From Fasciolopsis buskii (taxonomy: Eukaryota > Platyhelminthes > Trematoda > Plagiorchiida > Fasciolidae): DNA of 64,000 bases. The position numbers and the translations under genes were made by a program. The DNA lies in assembly GCA_008360955.1 (NCBI GenBank), contig LUCM01006467.1:27636-91635 (forward strand). Direction: 5' to 3'. The notes below the pieces were generated by a model. The model did not search any database. It was not told where the DNA came from and saw only the letters and a program-made list of their open reading frames with translations. Within the stretch, counting starts at the first letter, position 1. Every line of letters begins with the position of its first letter. This document shows, in pieces, positions 1-12,647 of the stretch.

Positions 1-300
1 GATGAATAAATGCATTAGATTTATTGCAACCAAAGGTATAGCTGTCAACGTATAACAACTTCCGGGAATTGGTTAGCTCCAATGAAAATCCCCTAATCTC
101 TCCCATGATCACGCGATAGATATGTCTCATTCAGGCCTGGACCACCTCACGTTCCCATTTACCAGAAATAATGAAGTTCAGCTTGCAGACATTCCCAGGA
201 GTGTTCACGTGTCCTGTCTAATTCGCCTCTGACTGAAGGCAAAAGCACCAAAAATTGATGAGTTTTCGTATCATTTTACCAGATGCCCTATACTTTGCTT

Positions 301-569
301 GTGACATGTGCGTGGGTGTAGTAGAAAGGACATGACCCACAGCCACGAGTTCCCACTACAGGCTTGCGACTGGGAGGAAGAAACCGGCGACCATCTCTCT
401 GAGAGTTGGAGTGACGTTGAACCACATATGGTCTCACTGGGTCAGGTGTGATGACAAATCGGACGATAGCGAATTGGTATCTACCACCATAGCGAACGGA
501 GGGTCTAGGAATCGAACCTCTGGCCTATAGGCCGTGACAGACGTTCAATCCACTTGACCACCGCGGGAC
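301..569 (-). repeat. tRNA-derived SINE copy
   Basis: Read on the minus strand this begins with a tRNA-like head: a box A-like GGTCAAGTGG near 550, then a box B-like GGTTCGATTCC around 507-519. It continues through a body shared with the copies near 9.2, 10.5, 22.9, 41.0, 43.4, 45.3 and 60.8 kb. The common body words are a CACCTGACC-type block, a TGGTTC-type block and a final block rich in CTTCCACTACAC. Internal RNA polymerase III promoter boxes plus a conserved non-tRNA body define a tRNA-derived SINE. The head cannot fold as an intact tRNA, so it is not a tRNA gene. Confidence 0.75.
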
Positions 570-3500
570 ATAATCTGGAATAATCTTTTTTAACGGTATC
601 ATTTGATGCATCTGATATGAAAAATGTAAATTCACATGGATTATTTTTTCGTAAAAAGTTGACCCGCTGTGTACTCGTCCTAAAAGTCGATTAAAGAGGT
701 ATTAAATTGAATCTGTGATTAGCCCAGTCGTCTGTGCAGTCACTGCTGTCACTGTTAGCTGACTACAGAGACGTGCGCATCTCTAGCCCAGTCACGAGTA
801 GCGTCAAAATATGTCGCGCCATTGAGCATAAGCGAACGGACGATCACCTGATCCGACAATGACTTACAAAACTGGCCGGCATAGACATCTGATCGTTGCT
901 CCGCCCGCCTTGTTCGCCATGATCAGAAGATGCACAGTCTACGCGGCCAGCTGCACAAGGCTCATCGAGACTTTAGCTTCGGGTTGACAGCAAGACAGTA
1001 GTCGATCGACTGCAGCAATGAATTCTCACTTCGTTTATTGCCGTCACACTCAGTGTGTGCAGTTGATCTAATGTTAAATTAAAGAAATATGAAGGAAAAG
1101 GTCCACTGTGTAACAACAAGCTCGTCTATTCGTGTATAGAAGCTGGACTAAATGCACGCATGTAGAGAATTCAATGCCCATTTTGTCGGACTTCGGCCAG
1201 TAGCCATAATGAAAGTTGGCGTCTTGGTTTAGGAGTTCTAACGGTACCCATGTTTTACGAAGGTTTTAAATTCAAAATAGTTTAAATGAATTTTTCCGAA
1301 AGTTCTACGTGTGTTAAAGATTATCGTTATTACTGATGACAGTTGGTTGACTTATTAAGACTAAGCAGCGCTGCTGACCACGGGAGCATTTTATCGTCTG
1401 GTAACTAAATTATTTTACCTTTCGGTTTACTCTGGTTATGCCGAAGAAAGTTTCGCTGGGCAAATCGCAATGCATTGTTTTGACATCCGCTTCAAATAGG
1501 TATTCTGTCGATCATAACAAAAACCCGGAGATGTTTGGGAGTCGAGTTCTGGGTCACGTTCACATAGTCATCAGAATTTTGGATGCTGAAATGCACTTGG
1601 CAACTGCACAGCCTTGCACTCACAGGACTTTACTTCATGATTATATTGATATGAACCCTGTGGCAAAATAGATTTTTTAATTTACGTGAACGGGCTCATA
1701 TGTTTTGAGTTCAAACAACTGTTCTGCACTTCGAAATCAACTGAGTTCAGAACTATGCTCATAGTCTCCAGGCCATACGGATCTACAATGCATCCTACTG
1801 TTTTATTCAATCACAATACGTGGTTTTGAGCCACCATTCACGGTCGCTTAGCCTCCACATGAATTTAGCCATTACTCCTTATTCTCGGATTTGCGTGTTA
1901 GACTCCATGACGAACTAAGGCTTTAAAGAACTAGAAAATAAATCTCCAAAAGCTCATTTTCAAGATGCAGTGCTATAAAACTGCTTTCTCGGGACCAATT
2001 TCAATAAACATTAGAGAATGACAGTCATAGGAAACATCATGAAAAAAGGGAATATCACAAAGTGTAATGTCGTAATTAGTCTGGACCAACTGATACCGGT
2101 GGTTTTTAATTAGTCCCTTCAGACACATTTCACAAATCACCTCAACTTTCCGCTAGAAGATTCCTGGTGATGAACTAAAAGTGCAGTTCGGACGCGGATA
2201 CGTTCAGTTTAACCACAGAGTACATAGCTTGGTACCAAAACTAACTATTATGCGTAGATGGTGGCTGGGCATTAATTCGGAGCTCAATGATGCAATCACC
2301 CTTTCCCAGTTCCTATATCTTCTTCCTTACTTCGATCCTATCACTAACAAAATTAGCTCTGTATGATCATTTCCGAAACACCAAAAACTAGCTTATTTCC
2401 TACCGTACGTTCGTAGGTCTCGGTCGGTCACTTCGCAAGAACTCTCATGACCAAGAAATATGCCTTGTGGCTAAGTAACAACTGGAAACTTTGTTGATTC
2501 TTCCAACTTAAGGGGAAACAATCTGGTCAACGTAGCACCCTTTTATCCTCGGTCCAGTTGACATTCTTTTCCAACAGAACTTACGGCTGTTTACGAACCC
2601 TAATTAAAGCCACTTGCCTGAAAAACAATTTTTCTGCATACCAAGTACCAGTTGGGCCAAATTTCTAACTTCGTTAACACATTCTGCAGTTATCAGATAA
2701 GAAATTTCATTGGAAATTCCGTCATCCTTCTTGTTTTTGATTGGTTGCTTGTTTTTGCCTGTATCCTTCTGCACATTCTGCAATATTCGCCAAAGGCTAG
2801 CTTTAGGGCCGAAAGCATAAGACTTCTCGTTGAGCCAAACAATTAAAGCGACAACAAAGAGCCCGATTTTCGGTGGAAACGCGAATTTGCATCCACTGCT
2901 CTTCACATATTTGTGCGAGCTCGCGATATTTGATGCTTTCAAAAAGTAACTAGTTTAAGGAGACGAAAGACAAATATTTTCTATTGAAAACTTACGACTA
3001 AATGAGGAGTAGTAGTTTTTTGTTTTCGAATAACAGCGCTCTAATCTGCGCTGAGAATACCGTAAAAATTCAGTGCATTAAAGGGTGGGGAAGAAAGTTA
3101 AACGAATATTGTAAAGTGCAATTGCCTCACCTTTGTTCAGAATCATCACTTATGCATATCCATCGCGTCCGAACTGGGGCGCGTTGGAAATGCACTGCTG
3201 ATGATTACTAACAAGGATGAAACAGCTGTACTGTGTTTCTGTTGTTTTTAATGACAACTTGGACGTTGATACTAAATGACGGATCATTCCAAAAAGATCA
3301 GACCAAATCTCCTACTACTGAAAATTATGATCTTAACTGTCTCTCAAATAAACCTGCTTACGTCCGTGGAGATATGGCCTACTAGTTGTCCTCGAGTACT
3401 AATGAAACCTTCATTAATTTTAGCCATTTGTTCTGCACTCAAGTGTACTTTTTATTCTCCTAGCACTAAATAGACTGAGGTCAACTAGTACTCACATCCG

Positions 3501-4270
3501 AAATGTTTTTCATTCTCTGCTGAAAATAATGCCAGCATTTGAGCACATTATTATTTTGATTGATTGTAAAGCTATTCACCTTGCATGATTATGTTCTGGC
3601 TTTGGTCGCTACCTCGCAGCTCCGAATAATACGGGGAGAGAGGGAGAAGCAAAAGAACTACACAGAGATAGAAATATTTCGAACAAAAAATGGCTCTAAC
3701 TGTGGCATGTTGATCTATTGCATAAAAAGCTTCCACCTGTCGTATTGGGAGACTACGCAGATCCCAATTCAGTAAGCCAGCACGGTCTACTCGGGACAGT
3801 CTGCTGGTTAGGTTTTCGTACCCTTTCGCTAGACAATCGACTGGGTGTCCTAGCTTATCTGTCAATCATTAGCAGACTCCTAGAATGGGTTATATCGAGG
3901 CAGCAAATATGAAGCATAATCAAGCTATTTCCCAATCACCTTAACCGATCAGAGCGTGTTCAGTTGATTCAGTTCTGTGACCTAATTACCGCCACCTCAT
4001 TCCAAAATTATTACTAAAACTCACAGCCCTCAAATGGCTGTGACCTCCTTCCTGAAAACGGTATGTGTTGATGTTTCAAGAATAGAGGAAACAAGAATAA
4101 AAGGCCTTTTCAAAAGTGAATTATTACAAGTGTTCAACGTTTGGTCAACAATTGCTTATCAGAAAAAGATTGCATCTTTTTTTCTACTTTTCTGTCTCCC
4201 GATTAACGAAACGGCACGGTTGATCATTCTTCAAAAAACAATCGTGGCCAACTGAAGACTGTAAAACTGA
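570..4270. other. Non-coding stretch, no recognised gene
   Basis: AT-leaning sequence with only short open frames (under about 112 codons), none with recognisable motifs or paired splice signals that I trust. A piece of an interspersed repeat lies at about 3,575-3,910 and is listed separately. Probably intergenic or intronic. Confidence 0.4.
3575..3910 (+). repeat. Interspersed repeat family D, copy 1
   Basis: The segment carries a CTGGCTTTGGTCGCTA block and, further on, TGCTGGTTAGGTTTTCGTAC. Both blocks have close counterparts elsewhere: the second at 21,640-21,985, the first at about 43,740 and 63,195. The open frame on the minus strand here is repeat-derived and has no recognisable domain. 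The family cannot be assigned from sequence alone; it may be the untranslated end of a retroelement. Confidence 0.45.
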
Positions 4271-4278
4271 GAAATTTA

Positions 4279-4349
4279 CTGGCCTCTGAAGGATTCGAAC
4301 CAGCCAGCCTCAAGTCCGAATCAGCGATGTCGACCGCTTGACCGTCATG
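4279..4349 (-). repeat. tRNA-like SINE head fragment
   Basis: On the minus strand it reads GACGGTCAAGCGG (box A-like) followed 45 bases later by GGTTCGAATCC (a perfect box B). The 5' and 3' flanks do not pair to make an acceptor stem, and there is no convincing anticodon arm. I therefore call it a solitary SINE or tRNA-pseudogene head, not a working tRNA. Confidence 0.5.
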
Positions 4350-5707
4350 TAGTCAGAATCAGATTTGGTTTTAATAATATCGAACAGCGTGATCACTGCA
4401 ACCTGGAATCTTTTTAGTTTATTAAAAAACGAGGGGCTTAGTTTTCACTTTGAAGCATATGTCTTTGGTGAGCTAATTTTGGCATCTGAAGTTGTAGTTC
4501 GACTGAAGTCCACTTTAGCTGTTTTTGACTTGACTAAGAATCTGGCGCGTGTGTGTGTACAAGTGTTTCAGAAACTGAAGTACCACGCGGGCGAATTGCA
4601 AGACTCTCCACCAGCGCTCACTACCTTTTCTCACAACTCATCGAGTGAGTGGACTAGCCGTCCACTAGAATACCGTATTCCATTCAGTTATTGCGTTCCA
4701 AGGTTGAAATATTGCGAAATTATAGAATTCACTCAGCCAGAACTTCTTGCTGGCTAACACGACCTAATTGAATTGGTTTGAGACCACGTGGTACAGTTAT
4801 TCTGAGTTACTATCCTAATCCGATTTTCGGAGATGTTTTTTGCTGAATCCTGGAGTCACATGTTGACGACCGTGTGTTCATCGTTGTTTAAATATGGTCA
4901 GCAGTTGTGTTTCCAACACATGTACCTCAATTCTCTATACACCTGAAATTTCCTAGAGAATCGCTAAAGGTCAAACGTATTGTCCAAAACATGACCTTCA
5001 CCTAAGCTGAACGGTAGCCAGATTCTGCCCAGATGGAGCTTGTGAATCGCTAATCGATCTTGATTCATGTGACATCTAGCTGGAGTTGCCAGTGAATGCC
5101 CGAATGAACAAATTACGAGTTTATCAGACGACTGACAGAGAACGTGCTCAACCCCCCAAATGAGTCATATTTCTGTCACGAATTCGCTATCTGAAAGTCC
5201 CAGTCCTACTTGAAACAATTCATCCGTGACCCCTTTGCAAATACGTTACTTCAGTTACGTTGTTCTCATCTTCAAGGGGCAACGTAATTCCGCCTTTTTA
5301 TTATTACCATGCAAACTTTAATCTGAGGCAGACCACTTTCTAGGCTCATCTGATAAAACGTAGTGCTTCTTATCATTCCCGATGTACTGGGAAATTTGTG
5401 TTGGTCGGGGATCATGGATGGAGTTTGGTGTTTGGTTGGAAAACGTTTCATCACCAATAGAGATGACATATGCCGTGACATCCTTCTGCATTTATTCCAT
5501 TAAATGATTTGTCTGAAATGTTGAATAGTTTGTTCTTTGGCTGATATGCTGTATCTATTCGGTTTCGATTATCCAACTCCACCGAGGCAGAATTTCGATG
5601 CTTTCCAAATCTCCGACAGCTTGAAGCCAGTTGAAATCAGTCAACCCGCGAACTACACGACGTCATCCGTGGTCTAGTTTTACTTTCTTCGTTGCTGGTT
5701 TACAAAG

Positions 5708-5887
5708 GATTGAGAGGTACGATGAGTCGATTGATGCGGTTTATGAAGGTCTTCGAATCAGCGCGGCATTGCTATGTGACCTCGACAAATCTAGTCAGGT
5801 CATACATTAGCCAATTCAAAACTCTTGTTGCGGATGAATTTCATGTTTGCCGGGGATACTTCAACTCCCAAAAAGAATTTCCTAAAG
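5708..5887 (+). CDS. Candidate internal exon, identity and frame uncertain
   Basis: A pyrimidine-rich tract ending ACAAAG precedes 5,708, and CCTAAAG|GTAAGTC is a near-consensus donor after 5,887. One frame is open across the whole segment (about 59 codons). In a second frame the first 30 codons align remarkably well with a tetratricopeptide repeat (RIERYDESIDAVYEGLRIS, with Y, A and L at TPR-like positions), but that frame meets a TAG at about 5,805 and would need the weaker donor CAG|GTCATA at 5,798. Just upstream (5,540-5,660) is another open protein-like stretch (MLYLFGFDYPTPP). I cannot decide between the frames. Confidence 0.25.
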
Positions 5888-6503
5888 GTAAGTCTAATAT
5901 TCAACCGAACGACACTCAAGGGGCGAAAACCGTTGGGGCGCCGGATAGTTTTGTTTCTGGAAAGAGAGTTCAAAACTTTTGTCAGATTTAGTCAGTGTCG
6001 AGGAAAATAGGACAGCAGACGGTGTATGAACCAACTAATATCGGCAAACAACCGATTCGATAATTTGACGGTGTGAATGTGTTAATTTACTTGCGTCACT
6101 CCTGATCATCTGCGTGACATGATCGGTTGTTGTTCAGGGAATTTGCAATGTGAGGATCAGTTTCCATTGCAACCACAGTTTGTAAAGCGAAAAACACAAA
6201 TATTACACAAATCTTTTAGCTGCTGGAGTAATCACCATTCTCCTGTCTAATCCCGAACTTTGCTTGTTATGGAAACTAGTTCGCTCACTGCAAATTCCAT
6301 GAACAACATTCGACCGTGTCACACAAAGGACTTGACTATACTATACAGTACAAAATAGTCGACTCTACAGTGTACTGGTTTTGTTTTGAGACGATCTCTG
6401 AGGTGACCCGACAACCTTTTTAGGCTTATCAAGTGGTCATTAATTTGTCATGATGAGGAAATCAGTAAGAGTGACGACTTGTGAAAAAACGATATCCGAA
6501 CAG

Positions 6504-6658
6504 TGTGGGACCTCTTTACTAAATGGTGTTCGTAGCCGATCAAAGAATAAAATGAGCAAAGTAAAATCATCCGCTTTGCGGCGGGAAGCAAAGATCGCTG
6601 TTACTGTAACTTTCATTGTATTGTGCATTGTTACAAAACAAAAGCACCTGAACCCCAA
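6504..6658 (+). CDS. Candidate exon of unknown + strand gene (phase 0 to 2)
   Basis: The open frame ends at the strong donor CCCCAA|GTAAGTGAT. It encodes a basic stretch (RSRSKNKMSKVKSSALRREA) followed by a short hydrophobic run (IAVTVTFIVLCIV). The basic-then-hydrophobic layout recalls the cytoplasmic entry of a membrane helix, but the run is only about 13 residues and lacks the CWxP of a GPCR sixth helix. The proposed acceptor (GAACAG|TGTGGG) has a poor pyrimidine tract, so the 5' end is uncertain. The two leftover bases fit the one-base start of the candidate exon at 11,921. Confidence 0.25.
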
Positions 6659-6999
6659 GTAAGTGATCGTCCTTTGAGGCCCAAAGGGATAACACCTTTG
6701 AACTCGATCGATCAAGTTTGCGTCAGACGATGTGTCGCTTTTGCTAATGACAAACTTGCTTCCCTTGATGTTCGGCAATCATGATGCGCCTGTGTTGTAA
6801 AGCGGTATGCTGCCGTTGAAAGCTAGTCTTTCCTGGATTTCTTTTTAGTTCGAACAATCCGCTAGCATTTGGGACAAACTTAACTGTATACAACAATGAT
6901 ACAAACAAATGGTTTTGCTTAAAATTGGTCTGCGTTGCTTTGTCTCGACATAGTGTATCATCTAAGGAAATTCATGCAAAGGAGTAATGCAATAGAAAT

Positions 7000-9130
7000 T
7001 TCGTGCAAACTCAGCACTGGAATTTCAGTTGAACCATTGGGAGTCCATTTATAATAACGCGGTTTGTCCTTCCATCCGTATTTGAAGCATACTTTTTATG
7101 ACAAAAGCTCAATTCGGGACCCTGTATCCTCTGTCTGAAGTTTGGTTTGGTCTAGCGGACGAAAAACCTGCGTGGCTCTTAAGTGGACTCTTCACCCATC
7201 CACGATCCTATTGGTTTAAGTGATACTCTAGTGCTAACCTAACAGCGTATGGGGATGATTGGACAGGACAGCGATAACCGCGAAACCCTTTGTGTATGTT
7301 CACTCAAACAGATACTGCTTGTAATTAATATACATTATGGCGGCAGTCTCCCCTCCCTCCTGAGTTTGAATCAGCTCAACTGACAAAGAGTCATCAATAA
7401 ACCACAGTTGTGATTTCTCTATAAACTCGCCAATGAACAGCTTCCATGAGCAGACCTGAAGAAACAAGTTAGATTCTTGTGAAACATCCCAGTTTGAAAG
7501 TCAGAAGTATAGAAATGGTTGGACGGCAGAGTACTGGATACGGACGGCAGCTGCTGGCGAAACCGGTAGTATGCTTTCGGGGAGATGTTTTTTTCCACCC
7601 CTGTACGAAATATCCCATTTACAGTAAACACAAAAGTTATTGAATGCAGAGAGTCACGAGAGCGAAACTGTCGGTCACAGAAACGATCAGTGAACGAAAA
7701 AAGCGTTACTCTTTGCCCACTATCAGATAATATTCATAATTCTGCAATTTTTACTTTTCACCTCACTGACAATTTCCGGGGTGCTGTTCTCATGAGATAG
7801 AGTCTGTTTTATCCAACACTGCCTATAGCTTGTAGAATGTTGGTAACCATGGGGTTTTCCAAAAATGGGAATAATGAAGAATCAACGATGTTTTGAGTGG
7901 TGCACGTTTTCTTTTCCACCTATACAAACAAACAAACAAGCGTGCGTCGGAGGGAGTGAGAAGCACTGGCAAAAAGATGTGGCCGCGGTTCGGTTCTCTG
8001 CGTCTGATTCCAAAGAGGGAACAGAAATCTGCGGAGAGGAAGGCAAATTGTGTTATCGTCCCACGACCGCATTCATTTCCACCCGGCTGGTGGTATTTTT
8101 CCAAGCGAGAAAACATTCGTCCATTGGCTTTCAGTGTTCCCGTGAAGAACGGAAACATATAATTGGGTTATACGAATTGAAAGCATACAGTATTTAGTAG
8201 AAGTTTCTTTAACGATTGTATAGTGAACTCATTTATAAACACGCCTGCGTCCTAATTCCTTCTTACTTGTTTCTGCAAACGAATGCCAGTTGCTCGAACA
8301 ACGACATTTGAACGTTGAGTGTAAGTTAATTTGACTATGAAATCACTTTATGTTCCGTTTGAGCAACAGCTCAAACGGAACATTAACACAAGTTACTCTC
8401 TTCTCTGTGATTCGTTCTTTTGGCAATTTTTACTTAACTTCCCTGACTAAACAGCTGTTCCAGATCAATGAAGCCAACCGTTCAGTCTTTTGAAAATGAT
8501 AGTGCTGATTGACTTCACAAACAGTTACGCCTCCTTGTCGGCAATCAAGTTGTAATATGGACTGGTTTTCGTGAGTTCTTCTCGTTCCGATAAAATTCTA
8601 GTCTAACAGATGTGCCGGAAGGACGTGCGAGTCTGCGCATGGTGTCTTACTTCCATAATTACTCACACCCTCGTGCATACACACTCGTCGGTAGCCAGTG
8701 TCTGAGATCTGGTTGTCTTTGATGTTAAATAGGAGTAAAGAAATCAATTTGGACGACCACCCGATTTTTGCATGCAAAGGAAATGCCATAATCACCTACC
8801 TGATTTCCATTTATTTTCCCATACACACGAACGAGAGAAATTACAGCTAAAACAATCAGTTGCATAAGGCAATATTCTGGTTCTGACTAGGAATTAGATT
8901 TTGCAATGAAGAATGCAAGGCCAGAAAATTTTGGATGATTGCATCTCATATATTGTAAGGGATAATTCACAGCAAAGGTTACTACGGTTAAAAGCGTGAT
9001 GGAAATATGACACGGACTACTTTAAATATGATTCTTGTGAGTGTTTCGTCAAATCAGCATCCTATTTGAAATTGATATCAGTCAATCAGTGATCTTGATG
9101 GCAGTCCCTAAAGGTGAGACCAAGGAATAA
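7000..9130. other. Non-coding stretch with one perfect hairpin
   Basis: Open frames of up to 111 codons occur on both strands around 7,820-8,200, but they overlap one another, lack domain similarity and look like chance. A perfect 15-bp hairpin at 8,350-8,383 is listed separately. No gene is supported. Confidence 0.35.
8350..8383. repeat. Perfect hairpin, 15-bp stem, 4-nt loop
   Basis: ATGTTCCGTTTGAGC at 8,350-8,364 is exactly complementary to GCTCAAACGGAACAT at 8,369-8,383, separated by AACA. No T-run follows, so it is not an obvious terminator. A second hairpin of the same geometry but different sequence is at 24,555-24,588. Confidence 0.85.
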
Positions 9131-9139
9131 GTATTCAGT

Positions 9140-9366
9140 GGTTTGGGTTTTCGAATTCTCTGTATTGTTGAAGTCTTACCTGATGGTAGGTGACAATTTG
9201 CTGTCCCCCGGCACGTTATCACACTTGACGTATCGGGATCCCATGTAATTCCGCACCAATCCAAGTTTCAGAGTCATGGTTGACGGTTTCCCTTCTCCGG
9301 TGTGTTGTGCCTTAGTGGCAGTGACACATGCCCCTTCCACTGTGCTCATACGCAAAGCATGTCATG
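9140..9366 (+). repeat. tRNA-derived SINE copy with decayed head
   Basis: The body matches the SINE family from about 9,182 (GGTGACAATTTGCTGTCCCC, CGTTATCACACTTGAC) through TCCAAGTTTCAGAGTCA and ends near GCATGTCATG. The tRNA-like head is degenerate: only a partial box B-like TTTTCGAATTC remains near 9,150. Confidence 0.65.
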
Positions 9367-10450
9367 AAAAAGGTATAGCAGGACCAAGTCGGGGATAATG
9401 TTTTCAACACATTAGAGTATCGAACCAAATGATTTCCTGTGGACGAGGTTTTGAAAACAAATATATAGAAAGCGTATGTTGACAAGGCTTTAGAGAATGT
9501 CTGCTGGCTTTGAAACACATTTTTGATGTACAAAACAAATTTGTGGTATTGAATACCGATATCGCTTGAAAAAAGCTTTTTCCCGGCTAGTGGACAGGAC
9601 TACAAACCCATTTGGGCTATCCACATATTCATGCGAGCACACACGCTGTACCATTGAACTGCTGTTATCACAGAATTTTACTTAACTAGTAAACTGCATT
9701 TTTGCTTACACAGTTTTAAGGCATAAGATTGGTGGAATAGGTGATCCGTATGGTTCACCGATGATTACTGAACAGATGTCGATCATCCCGCTGATAGTTC
9801 CCGCATCTCCCTTGATAAAATCCTTCTGTAGGCTTTTTCTTAGTTCGCAGGGTGTTCTGAGACGATCATTTTCTTACTTCGCCTTAGACCACAAATATAT
9901 TCTAGATAAACTCATCATTACTATTAATTCAACTAAACTGTCGGCTGTCATTCAGACAATAAAATTGTCAGGCGGTTAATTTGGTTAGAACAGCAAACTT
10001 CCACGGTGTCTTATAAACCGGCGTCTGTTTCAATGTCTTCATCGCATGGGAAGTGCATTCTAACCGAGCAATCAGATGATATAATCCAGCATGGCTTGTG
10101 TTTTATTGATGGCAGAAATGTCCGGAATATTTCCCACCTCCCCCCTCACTCCCATGTCGTTGTGAACATACCTGTCCATTCGATTCTTGTTTCTCAAGCA
10201 GAGACAGTCCACTGCAAATTGGTGGTAACGACTAATCTATTGTTGATTGTATCCAAATTGGCGTAAAGCCAAAATGCCTCACAAATTTCGTACGGCAAGC
10301 TATCCGTATGCCGCTGCTCCCATGTAAAGACGAGATTACAAATGAGCAAGTTACTCCTCTGAGAAAGTGTGTGGCTTATGAAGGTCAAAAGTCGAAAATT
10401 CGGGACCATGCCATTTGACGGTTTTGATTAGTACATTTTTTATTGGAAGT

Positions 10451-10719
10451 GCAATGCGGTGGTCAGTCGGGCTAAGCACCTACCCACTCCAAAAGATCAG
10501 AGGTTCGTATCTCAATGCCCTTAATCACTTTGTATTAGATCGCAATTTGTTGTCTCCTGGCTCGTTACCTAGTAAGGCCTTATGTAATTCGATGTCATTC
10601 CAAGTTTCAGGATTACGGCGACGGGTTCCCTTCTCCCAGTCCCCGCTCGCTGCACTGTGCTCTATTGTCTATGGGGTCTATTGCTTCCAGTACGCTCATG
10701 CCTCAAGTGCGTCGCAAAA
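10451..10719 (+). repeat. tRNA-derived SINE copy, nearly full length
   Basis: The head GCGGTGGTCAGTCGGGCTAA (box A region) is followed by AGAGGTTCGTATCTC (degenerate box B), then the family body (TTGTTGTCTCCTGGCTCGTT, GTTTCAGGATTACGGCGAC, TTCCCTTCTCCCAGTCCCC) and the end CAAGTGCGTCGCAAA. The 102-codon open frame across it is repeat-derived and should not be annotated as protein. Confidence 0.75.
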
Positions 10720-11920
10720 ATAACTAAATAGATGAAGTATGATATTAATTAACGAATTAGTAATTCCTCCTTAGCTTGCTAATAATGATGTGGGCTGTTA
10801 ATGTTCAAAACTTGTGGGACACATTTTGGCAAGCAAGCTTAGTCCCCGTGCCTGTAATTCGTTAAGGGGCTGGAGTAAAAGAAAGGAATGTTAGAGACTT
10901 GTTGATTTGGTACACAATCTAAATGGTTCATTTTTAACCTATTCTGATTCATTCGGCTTTAAATCACCTATGAACGGGTTATCAGAGGTTTTCAATAAAG
11001 TCAAATGTCTCTGCGATATTTTGCCGATGAAGTCCTATTGCCGTATTTACAAAGTGAGTGGATTCCCATGCTTAAAATCAAGTACAAGATGTTTACTGAC
11101 AGCACTTTTTGGTTGCCTATAAAGCAATAGTTTGATGCTTAAGTTTCGTTAAGCGCTTGATGATCAACAGTAACTAAGCTTCGTCCTAATTCGAACGAAA
11201 TGGGAGACAAGGTAGTTTTTGACCTCCATCTGTTAGTTTATAGCTTGTAAATCAGAAATTCTGGAGCAGACCGTCGCAAAAACAAAAGCAGATTCCAACT
11301 GGCAGACATTTATCACGCCGTTCTGTTCATACATTATTCACGAACTACCATGTCGTTGTCGATCAATACTGTGTATAAATAATTGATTGGACCATACTCT
11401 GCAATTTAGGTCGATCGCGTTGAGTTCTGGCAGAATGCATGAAAAGACGGTAGGAACTCAGTTTACCAACCAAGATTTTACTCCCTTTCCTGTAATAAAA
11501 TCTCGTTTTCGGTTATTCCAATGTTGTCACACAGTCTGCCGTATTGGCTCAACTTTGAGCATTTGTCAGTAACTACCGCATATACAAACAAGCCACCATA
11601 ACAGTTCCGCGTGTTCTGTGCACATATGCAACAACTACCATCCAAGAAAAAACTGTTACCCTTGGGCCCCATCGAAGAAATTAATACCTTTTTGGGATAT
11701 ATCCTGCCAATAAACAAAGAGTATGCAATATGAATGTGAATGAGAAAAGTTTTCGTTTCGGGACGCCAAATTTTGCTGGTTGATTTTCTGCAAAATACAT
11801 GGGATGATGCAAAATAAACGCAGAGTAAGAATGCCAAGGGGTAGCTAATACTCGTACTTGGATATATGGGTCAGTCCTTTTCAGCTAAAGAAAGATTAGG
11901 CCACCCTGAAACAATACCAG

Positions 11921-12006
11921 ACCAGTTCTGAAGGATCTTTTGGGGGAGTTCGTAACGTTCATTCCTGATTTTTCCTCACGTCATTGCGATTGGCTCCTTG
12001 GACATG
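11921..12006 (+). CDS. Candidate exon of unknown + strand gene (phase 2 to 1)
   Basis: An open frame (PVLKDLLGEFVTFIPDF then SSRHCDWLLGH) ends at an excellent donor, GGACATG|GTAAGTCG. Its one-base remainder joins the two-base start of the exon at 12,432 across a 425-bp GT-AG intron to give a Glu codon. The acceptor (CAATACCAG|ACC) has a weak pyrimidine tract, so the left border could lie elsewhere. I recognise no domain. Confidence 0.35.
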
Positions 12007-12431
12007 GTAAGTCGACCTCCAGGAAGGTTGGGAAGCTCTGTGGCACTTTTGTATAGAGGACATTTCCAGCCTCAATGCGTTTTCTTTGTGAAACTCAAAC
12101 CCTTAACCCTTGGACGAACGAGTGCGAAGTTCAAGGAAGTAGAGTGTTGGTTTGTGATTACTATAATTTACCTCAGGTTCTAGATTACCCTCAAAATTTG
12201 ATTTACTCTGTTAAAGTGTGGCTGCTAAGTAAAACACCCTGGTCTTGGATCCAGAAGTGGAAGTTGGGTGAATGAAAGACGGTAACTAGACAGAACATGC
12301 CACAAACGGACATTACCCTAATTATTACTATCTGCACTTCCTGTTTCCAGTCGCTTTTGCAACTCTCGTTGAAATAGGACAGCTGCCGAATCAATGGACC
12401 GTCATCACTTTAATTCGGCACTAATTTTCAG

Positions 12432-12586
12432 AAAATACCGTGCATTCGTCTACCATCGGTTCCGTTGGTACACTTTCACCAAGTATTGCTCTGAGTCAGA
12501 CTCGAAACGTAATTTTTAGCGGGAATGAAGACAAACTGGCCGACGCTGATCGAGTGGATCAATTATTTATCACCGAAATGTCAGAG
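12432..12586 (+). CDS. Candidate exon of unknown + strand gene (phase 1 to 0)
   Basis: The acceptor CGGCACTAATTTTCAG is good, and the exon ends GTCAGAG|GTACAAAT. The 51 codons are polar and Ser/Thr-rich at the start (HSSTIGSVGTLSPSIALS) and acidic at the end (GNEDKLADADRVDQLF). It joins in phase to 11,921-12,006 upstream and to 14,305 downstream. The composition suggests a cytoplasmic or linker segment rather than a folded catalytic domain. Confidence 0.4.
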
Positions 12587-12647
12587 GTACAAATCTCAGA
12601 TCCGTCTGTTATTTTGGTTGTAATGGACCATTACTAAATTTGACCAT

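Noticed and set aside
2604..2942. 112-codon minus-strand open frame
   Set aside because: No motif, AT-rich, Lys/Asn-rich composition as expected by chance, and no splice or promoter support.
4279..4349. tRNA gene on the minus strand
   Set aside because: Boxes A and B are good, but the flanks do not form an acceptor stem and no convincing anticodon arm is present. It fits a SINE or pseudo-tRNA head.
6450..6662. GPCR sixth transmembrane helix
   Set aside because: The basic-then-hydrophobic layout is suggestive, but the hydrophobic run is too short and lacks the CWxP motif. No other helices were found nearby.
10415..10723. 102-codon open frame
   Set aside because: It coincides with a SINE copy, so its coding appearance is repeat-derived.
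11478..11837. 119-codon minus-strand open frame
   Set aside because: Biased, low-information composition with no domain. A single long frame in 64 kb of this base composition is expected by chance.
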